Of a DNA stretch of 64,000 bases, positions 60,023-64,000 are shown piece after piece (position 1 is the first letter of the stretch; each line of letters opens with the position of its first letter). Source of the stretch: Deltaproteobacteria bacterium (GTDB lineage Bacteria > Desulfobacterota_D > UBA1144 > Nemesobacterales > UBA2774); the NCBI GenBank assembly GCA_029262275.1, contig JAJCZS010000014.1, forward strand, positions 1-64,000, written 5' to 3'. A program made the translations under genes and the position numbers. The notes below the pieces were generated by a model. It was not told the origin of the DNA, did not search any database, and saw nothing but the letters and a program-made list of their open reading frames with translations.

Positions 60023-63000
60023 ATGAAAATTACATCCCTCGAAATAAACGGTTTTAAGTCGTTCTACAATAAAACCAAAATCAGATTCCATAACCAACTA
60101 AGCGCAATTGTGGGTCCTAACGGATGTGGCAAATCAAATGTCATTGATGCCATAAGGTGGATATTGGGAGAACAGAACCCTAGGCTCCTTAGAGCAGAAG
60201 GGATGGAGCAACTAATATCAAACGGCAGTGAGCTTCTTAAGCCAGTTGGAATGGCGGAAGTCTCTTTGATTTTAGAGCAGGTTCCAAAATATAATTTTGA
60301 AGAAGTTGAGATTAAACGCAGAGTCTTTAGATCCGGCGAAAGTGAATACTACTTAAACGGTGTCTCTTGCAGATTAAAAGATATTACAGACATATTCATA
60401 GACACGGGTTCTGGCGCCAGGACTCACTCGATAATCGGGCAAGGCAGCGTAGACAAACTCATCACGGCCAAACCTGAAGAAAAGAGAACATTGATTGAAG
60501 AAGTTGCAGGTATTAGGAAATATAAAATCAGGCGACGTGAGACCGAGACCAGAATAAAAACCACAAAAGAAAACCTTAGCCGTGTGCAGGATATGGCAAA
60601 CGAGGTCAAACGTCAGATGGACACTCTAAGCCTTCAAGCTAAACAGGCCGAGGAATTTAGGGAGATATCTGAAGAGGCAAGCAAACTAGAATCAGCCATC
60701 CTAAATGCACGACTATATAAATTGGTAAAGAGAAAAGACGCAATACTTAGCGAAAAAGCAGTAATTGAAGAAAAGATTTCTGAGACAGAAAAAGAGTCAA
60801 CACAACTCACTAACCACTTGAAAACCTTAAACGTCCAGTTCACAAACTCTGAGGAATCCTTAAAAGAATTGGAGAGAGAAACAAACATTACAAGGATTAA
60901 CCTTCAAACCAGACAATCCTCTCAAGAACTTTTAAAAAACGAAGCCTCAAGCATTGATAAATTTATTGAGAAAATAGAGAGCGAAGCTGTAATGTTAGAG
61001 AATGAAACAGGAAGGATTGCAGAGCAGCTTCAATCAAAAAGAGATATGTCTCAGCATGTAAAAGATGACTTAGAGAAAGCAGAAGCTGAAATATCGGAGA
61101 AAGAAAATACGCTTTCAAGCCTAAAATCCAAACATGCTCAAACACGTGATGACTTAAGGGGTATTAGGACTTCACTATTTAAGACGCTAAACGAATACAG
61201 TTCATTAAAAGGCTCTGCACTTGGGCATGAGAAGGAGCTTAATGAGCTCCAAAGCAGAAAATCCCAAGTACAAATGGAGCATGAAGAGCTAATCCAAGAA
61301 AGAAAAGGCGCTTCAAATGACATTTCCAATCTTGAAAACGTTTCCAAAGAAAATGAGGATAGAAAACAAAACATCACCGAGACTAGAGACAAGCTAGGAG
61401 TAACACTTGCCTCACTCAATGAAAAGCAAAAATTAGCTACCCAAAAAAGCGACTCTCTAAAAGAAGAGTTAAATGAGATTAACTCCAGATTAAACGCACT
61501 TAAACAAATTCAATCTAATTATGAGTGGCTCCCAGAAGGCATTCGGAATTTTATTATACAGAACAAAGGGCAAGGCGTTTTAGGAACATTCTCAGATTTC
61601 ATCTCTGTGCCTGAGGGATATGAAAAAGCAGTGGAAACAGCTCTTGGAGACACTTTGAAATGGATTTTAGTGGATGAGAGCTCAGATGCAATAAAGGCTA
61701 TCGGGTCTTTGAAACAAGATTCGATAGGAAGAGGAACATTCGTATCCGTTAAGGATGAAAGAATAGATACTGAGATTTATAAAAACACTGGTGACATGAA
61801 ATCTCTCTTCGATATTGTACAGATTGAAAATATAAGAAGCAGTATCATTGAGAGAGCACTAAAAAGAGTGTTCCTAGCCCACAGTCTTGATGAAGCTCTT
61901 GCAGCAAAGAAGGGAGCAAACGACAGTTCCTCTTTTGTAACTACAGAGGGAGATTTCCTACACTCAAATGGGGCAATCTCAGGTGGACCAACTCAGCCTG
62001 GAGTGCTTGAGAGAAAAAGAGAAATTGAAAATCTAGGTTCCGAATCAGAGAGATTAGGAGTTGAGATAGGAAAGATAACCACAGAGATTCAAGGGAACGA
62101 CAACGAAATCCAGACCATAAACAACAGAATAGCTGATTACAAGAACAGGCTAATAGAGATAGATATTAAAGAGGCTGAAACAAAAAAAGATATACATAAT
62201 CTCAAAGGATATTTGGAGAGGATAGAGAAGAGGGTTGGGCTTGTCACAAGCAACCTTGAGCAAATAAACAATGATACTAATCAGAAAAGTGTCCTAATTG
62301 AAGAATCAAATTCTAAGATCAAAATCCTGGACATTGAAAAAGTAGACCTTGAGCAAAAATTAGCTGAGGTTGAGGAAAGAATACAGGAACAAGAGCAAGT
62401 AGAGAGGGACCTGGAAAGAGATATCTCTGATAAGAAAGTCACATGTGCTTCTCTAAGAGAGAAAGAAAGAAGCTTGTATGAAGACTTGGCAGAACTAGAT
62501 ATACGTAGAACTGATATTAATAAAAGAATAGAGCTTGAATCAACCACCATTGAAGAGAAGAAGCAGGAAAAACTGAACCTAATTGAAAAAGAAGGCAGTA
62601 CGGTTATTGAGATCAATGACCTTCGAGACAAACTTGAGGAACGAGAGAAAGAATTAACTCAAAGAAATGAGGAAAGAAGAAAACTTCAAGAAGATCTTAC
62701 AATTACCAATGAGAAGAGGGAGAACATAAATTCCGGGCTATCTGATACAAGGCTCAAAAACAATTCATTTGAAATTGATTTAAACAGTGTTCAAATCGAA
62801 ATTGAGAACATTACTGACACGCTGAGAAGAAATAATGAATATGATATGGATGAGAGAGTAGAATTAAGTCCTGAAGAAGAAAAAGAAGTTATGGAAATAG
62901 ACCTCAACATTGAAGAACCAAGATTAAGAAGACTGCAGCAAAAAATTGAGAGGTTTGGACCGGTAAACCTTCTGGCACCTGAGGAGTTTAATAAATTAGA

Positions 63001-63547
63001 TGAAAGATATACATTCTTAAATGAGCAAATGGATGATTTAACACAGGCAATAGCATCGTTGGCCAAAGCAATCAGCAAAATAGATAAAGAGTCTGAAAAG
63101 CGCTTCCATGAGGCTTTTGAAGTTATGAATGAGAAGTTTCAGGAGATATTTGCACGACTGTTTAGAGGTGGTGAAGGCAAACTTGTGCTCACTGATGAAG
63201 ATAACATACTTGAGACTGGAGTTGAGGTAATGGTAAGACCAGGAGGTAAGAAATTCCAATCCATTAACCTGCTATCGGGAGGAGAAAAAGCGCTATCGGC
63301 AATAGCTCTAATAATATCAGCCTGCCTTATTAAACCCGCGCCGTTCTTACTTTTTGATGAGATTGATGCCCCGCTAGATGACAAAAACACGTCATATTTT
63401 ATGGAACTTATAAAGGAAATAGATAAAAACTCTCAAGTTGTTCTAATTACTCACAATAAAAAAACCATGCAGGAAGTACATTCTCTCATAGGCATCACAT
63501 CTAACAAATCAGGCACATCCTCTGTAGTTTCAGTAGAACTTAATTGA
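60023..63547 (+). CDS. smc: Chromosome segregation protein SMC
   Basis: A 1174-residue SMC ATPase that compacts and separates chromosomes with ScpA and ScpB. The N-terminal half ATPase has Walker A GPNGCGKSNV and the GSGARTHSIIGQGSVDKL region. Two long coiled coils (about 165-500 and 680-1000) flank the hinge (about 505-675, with the GVLGTFSDFI and ISGGPTQPGV regions). The C-terminal half has the signature LLSGGEKALSA, Walker B FLLFDEIDAPLDD and the D-loop. Length is typical. No Shine-Dalgarno precedes the ATG. ScpAB genes are not in the window. Confidence 0.97.
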   Translation: MKITSLEINGFKSFYNKTKIRFHNQLSAIVGPNGCGKSNVIDAIRWILGEQNPRLLRAEGMEQLISNGSELLKPVGMAEVSLILEQVPKYNFEEVEIKRRVFRSGESEYYLNGVSCRLKDITDIFIDTGSGARTHSIIGQGSVDKLITAKPEEKRTLIEEVAGIRKYKIRRRETETRIKTTKENLSRVQDMANEVKRQMDTLSLQAKQAEEFREISEEASKLESAILNARLYKLVKRKDAILSEKAVIEEKISETEKESTQLTNHLKTLNVQFTNSEESLKELERETNITRINLQTRQSSQELLKNEASSIDKFIEKIESEAVMLENETGRIAEQLQSKRDMSQHVKDDLEKAEAEISEKENTLSSLKSKHAQTRDDLRGIRTSLFKTLNEYSSLKGSALGHEKELNELQSRKSQVQMEHEELIQERKGASNDISNLENVSKENEDRKQNITETRDKLGVTLASLNEKQKLATQKSDSLKEELNEINSRLNALKQIQSNYEWLPEGIRNFIIQNKGQGVLGTFSDFISVPEGYEKAVETALGDTLKWILVDESSDAIKAIGSLKQDSIGRGTFVSVKDERIDTEIYKNTGDMKSLFDIVQIENIRSSIIERALKRVFLAHSLDEALAAKKGANDSSSFVTTEGDFLHSNGAISGGPTQPGVLERKREIENLGSESERLGVEIGKITTEIQGNDNEIQTINNRIADYKNRLIEIDIKEAETKKDIHNLKGYLERIEKRVGLVTSNLEQINNDTNQKSVLIEESNSKIKILDIEKVDLEQKLAEVEERIQEQEQVERDLERDISDKKVTCASLREKERSLYEDLAELDIRRTDINKRIELESTTIEEKKQEKLNLIEKEGSTVIEINDLRDKLEEREKELTQRNEERRKLQEDLTITNEKRENINSGLSDTRLKNNSFEIDLNSVQIEIENITDTLRRNNEYDMDERVELSPEEEKEVMEIDLNIEEPRLRRLQQKIERFGPVNLLAPEEFNKLDERYTFLNEQMDDLTQAIASLAKAISKIDKESEKRFHEAFEVMNEKFQEIFARLFRGGEGKLVLTDEDNILETGVEVMVRPGGKKFQSINLLSGGEKALSAIALIISACLIKPAPFLLFDEIDAPLDDKNTSYFMELIKEIDKNSQVVLITHNKKTMQEVHSLIGITSNKSGTSSVVSVELN

Positions 63548-63676
63548 ATTTTAGAGGCAAGTGATTAAGTTCCTATATAGCGCACCGCTATTATAAGTAA
63601 TTTTTGGAAACAGTATTTAAATAAAGGGAGTTTATACAAGTATTAATTGCATTATTTATTACGAAACGCACATAAT

Positions 63677-63705
63677 TTGTTATAGGTTTGTTTTACCCTT
63701 ATACT
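63677..63705 (+). promoter_or_regulatory. Promoter of secA
   Basis: TTGTTA at 63677-63682, 17 bases, then TATACT at 63700-63705. The start would be near 63712, about 32 bases before the secA ATG, leaving room for the GGAGG. Confidence 0.55.
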
Positions 63706-63743
63706 TTAATTCGGTTTTTATTTTTTCGGAGGTTTATTAAATT

Positions 63744-64000
63744 ATGATTTCCTACATAATGAAAAAGATAGTAGGCTCTCAGAATGAAAGAGAGATAAAA
63801 AAACTCGGTTCCGTAATCGACACAGTAAATGAATATGAGGAGAGCCTTGTAGCGCTTTCAAACATTGAGCTTATAGAGAAAACTGACTCATTTATAGAGC
63901 ACGTAAAAAGTAGCCTAAACGGCACTGATATTGAAGATGAAAAACATGGTGAGATGCTTGAGAAAGCACTTGAGGAAATACTCCCTGAAGCCTTTGGCGT
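63744..64000 (+). CDS. secA: Preprotein translocase subunit SecA, 5' part only
   Basis: The first 85 residues of SecA, the ATPase that drives proteins through SecYEG; the gene runs off the window. It begins MISYIMKKIVGSQNEREIKK and continues with ALSNIELIEKT and the EILPEAFG block, which match the SecA N-terminal domain (KKIFGSKNERDLKRL, ALSDEELRAKT, LLPEAFA in relatives). Between them the NGTDIEDEKHGEM insert is typical in position. GGAGG lies 11 bases before the ATG at 63744; an alternative ATG lies five codons in. Confidence 0.88.
   Translation, partial: MISYIMKKIVGSQNEREIKKLGSVIDTVNEYEESLVALSNIELIEKTDSFIEHVKSSLNGTDIEDEKHGEMLEKALEEILPEAFG

Noticed and set aside
63577-63591. ATAGCG/CGCTAT hairpin after smc as a terminator
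   Set aside because: The stem is only six pairs with a three-base loop and the T run begins about nine bases later, too weak to call.
1-64000. tRNA, rRNA, CRISPR array, insertion sequence or prophage
   Set aside because: I looked through the intergenic gaps, all under 300 bases, and saw no T-loop signature, spaced direct repeats, transposase or phage gene. The only recombinase is the housekeeping XerC.

Overview
The window is a dense, single-chromosome stretch of a Gram-negative bacterium with 64 genes that I can support and no gap above 300 bases. It carries SecA, Tat and lipoprotein signals, a LysM/NlpC cell-wall hydrolase, a Wzx-type flippase and an IPTL-CTERM surface protein, all typical of a diderm. 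Order and content (xerC-hslV-hslU, glyA-nrdR, fadI-fadJ, separate cofG and cofH, PA2779/PA2778-type genes) recall deltaproteobacteria-like or related lineages such as Desulfobacterota or Dadabacteria. That placement is inference; no 16S gene is present. I see no prophage, insertion sequence, CRISPR array, tRNA or rRNA.

Layout. 1-7.4 kb: a class I amidotransferase-like hydrolase, a YqjD/YqjE-like membrane pair, a Tat-exported barrel protein, a VKOR-thioredoxin fusion, a fadI-fadJ pair and a TerB protein. 7.6-19.2 kb: nuoE, glycerate 2-kinase, dnaB, an SDR epimerase, aroC, small orphans, a CDF metal exporter, a class V aminotransferase, prfB with its programmed +1 frameshift, and nadK with a small overlapping gene. 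19.4-27.1 kb: glyA-nrdR-tatD-pdxA, then leftward cobB, a binding protein without a signal peptide, aspC, and coaD with rsmD. 27.3-31.4 kb: a PA2779-PA2778-TPR export cassette, fmt and the IPTL-CTERM protein with a good terminator. 31.4-41.2 kb, all leftward: DHH phosphoesterase, trpA, trpB, trpF, then an envelope or polysaccharide group (SGNH, MacB-like permease, sulfotransferase, flippase, GT4). 41.4-54.5 kb: CHRD protein, LysM/NlpC hydrolase, xerC-hslV-hslU, an ABM-like protein, a chlorite dismutase-family protein, argB-argD-argF, and a ClpX-like ATPase overlapping rimO. 54.5-64 kb: cofH, cofG and cofD (coenzyme F420), a PpiD-like protein, smc and the 5' end of secA.

How it works together. 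Several neighbouring genes form recognisable units: F420 core synthesis, arginine synthesis, tryptophan end steps, a C1/serine/glyoxylate set (glycerate kinase, serine-glyoxylate type aminotransferase, SHMT), and proteolysis/unfoldases (HslUV, ClpX-like). Initiation signals are mixed: many genes have clear Shine-Dalgarno sites and some of these use TTG or GTG. Others (aroC, the CDF exporter, glycerate kinase, rsmD) have no Shine-Dalgarno but a -10-like hexamer 7-10 bases before ATG, which suggests leaderless transcripts.

Most worth a second look: a FadJ-like protein that has lost key residues in both catalytic domains, a ClpX-like unfoldase without zinc domain and with altered IGF and RKH loops, the three-gene PA2779/PA2778/TPR cassette, the split-gene F420 locus, and a periplasmic-type binding protein that appears cytoplasmic.
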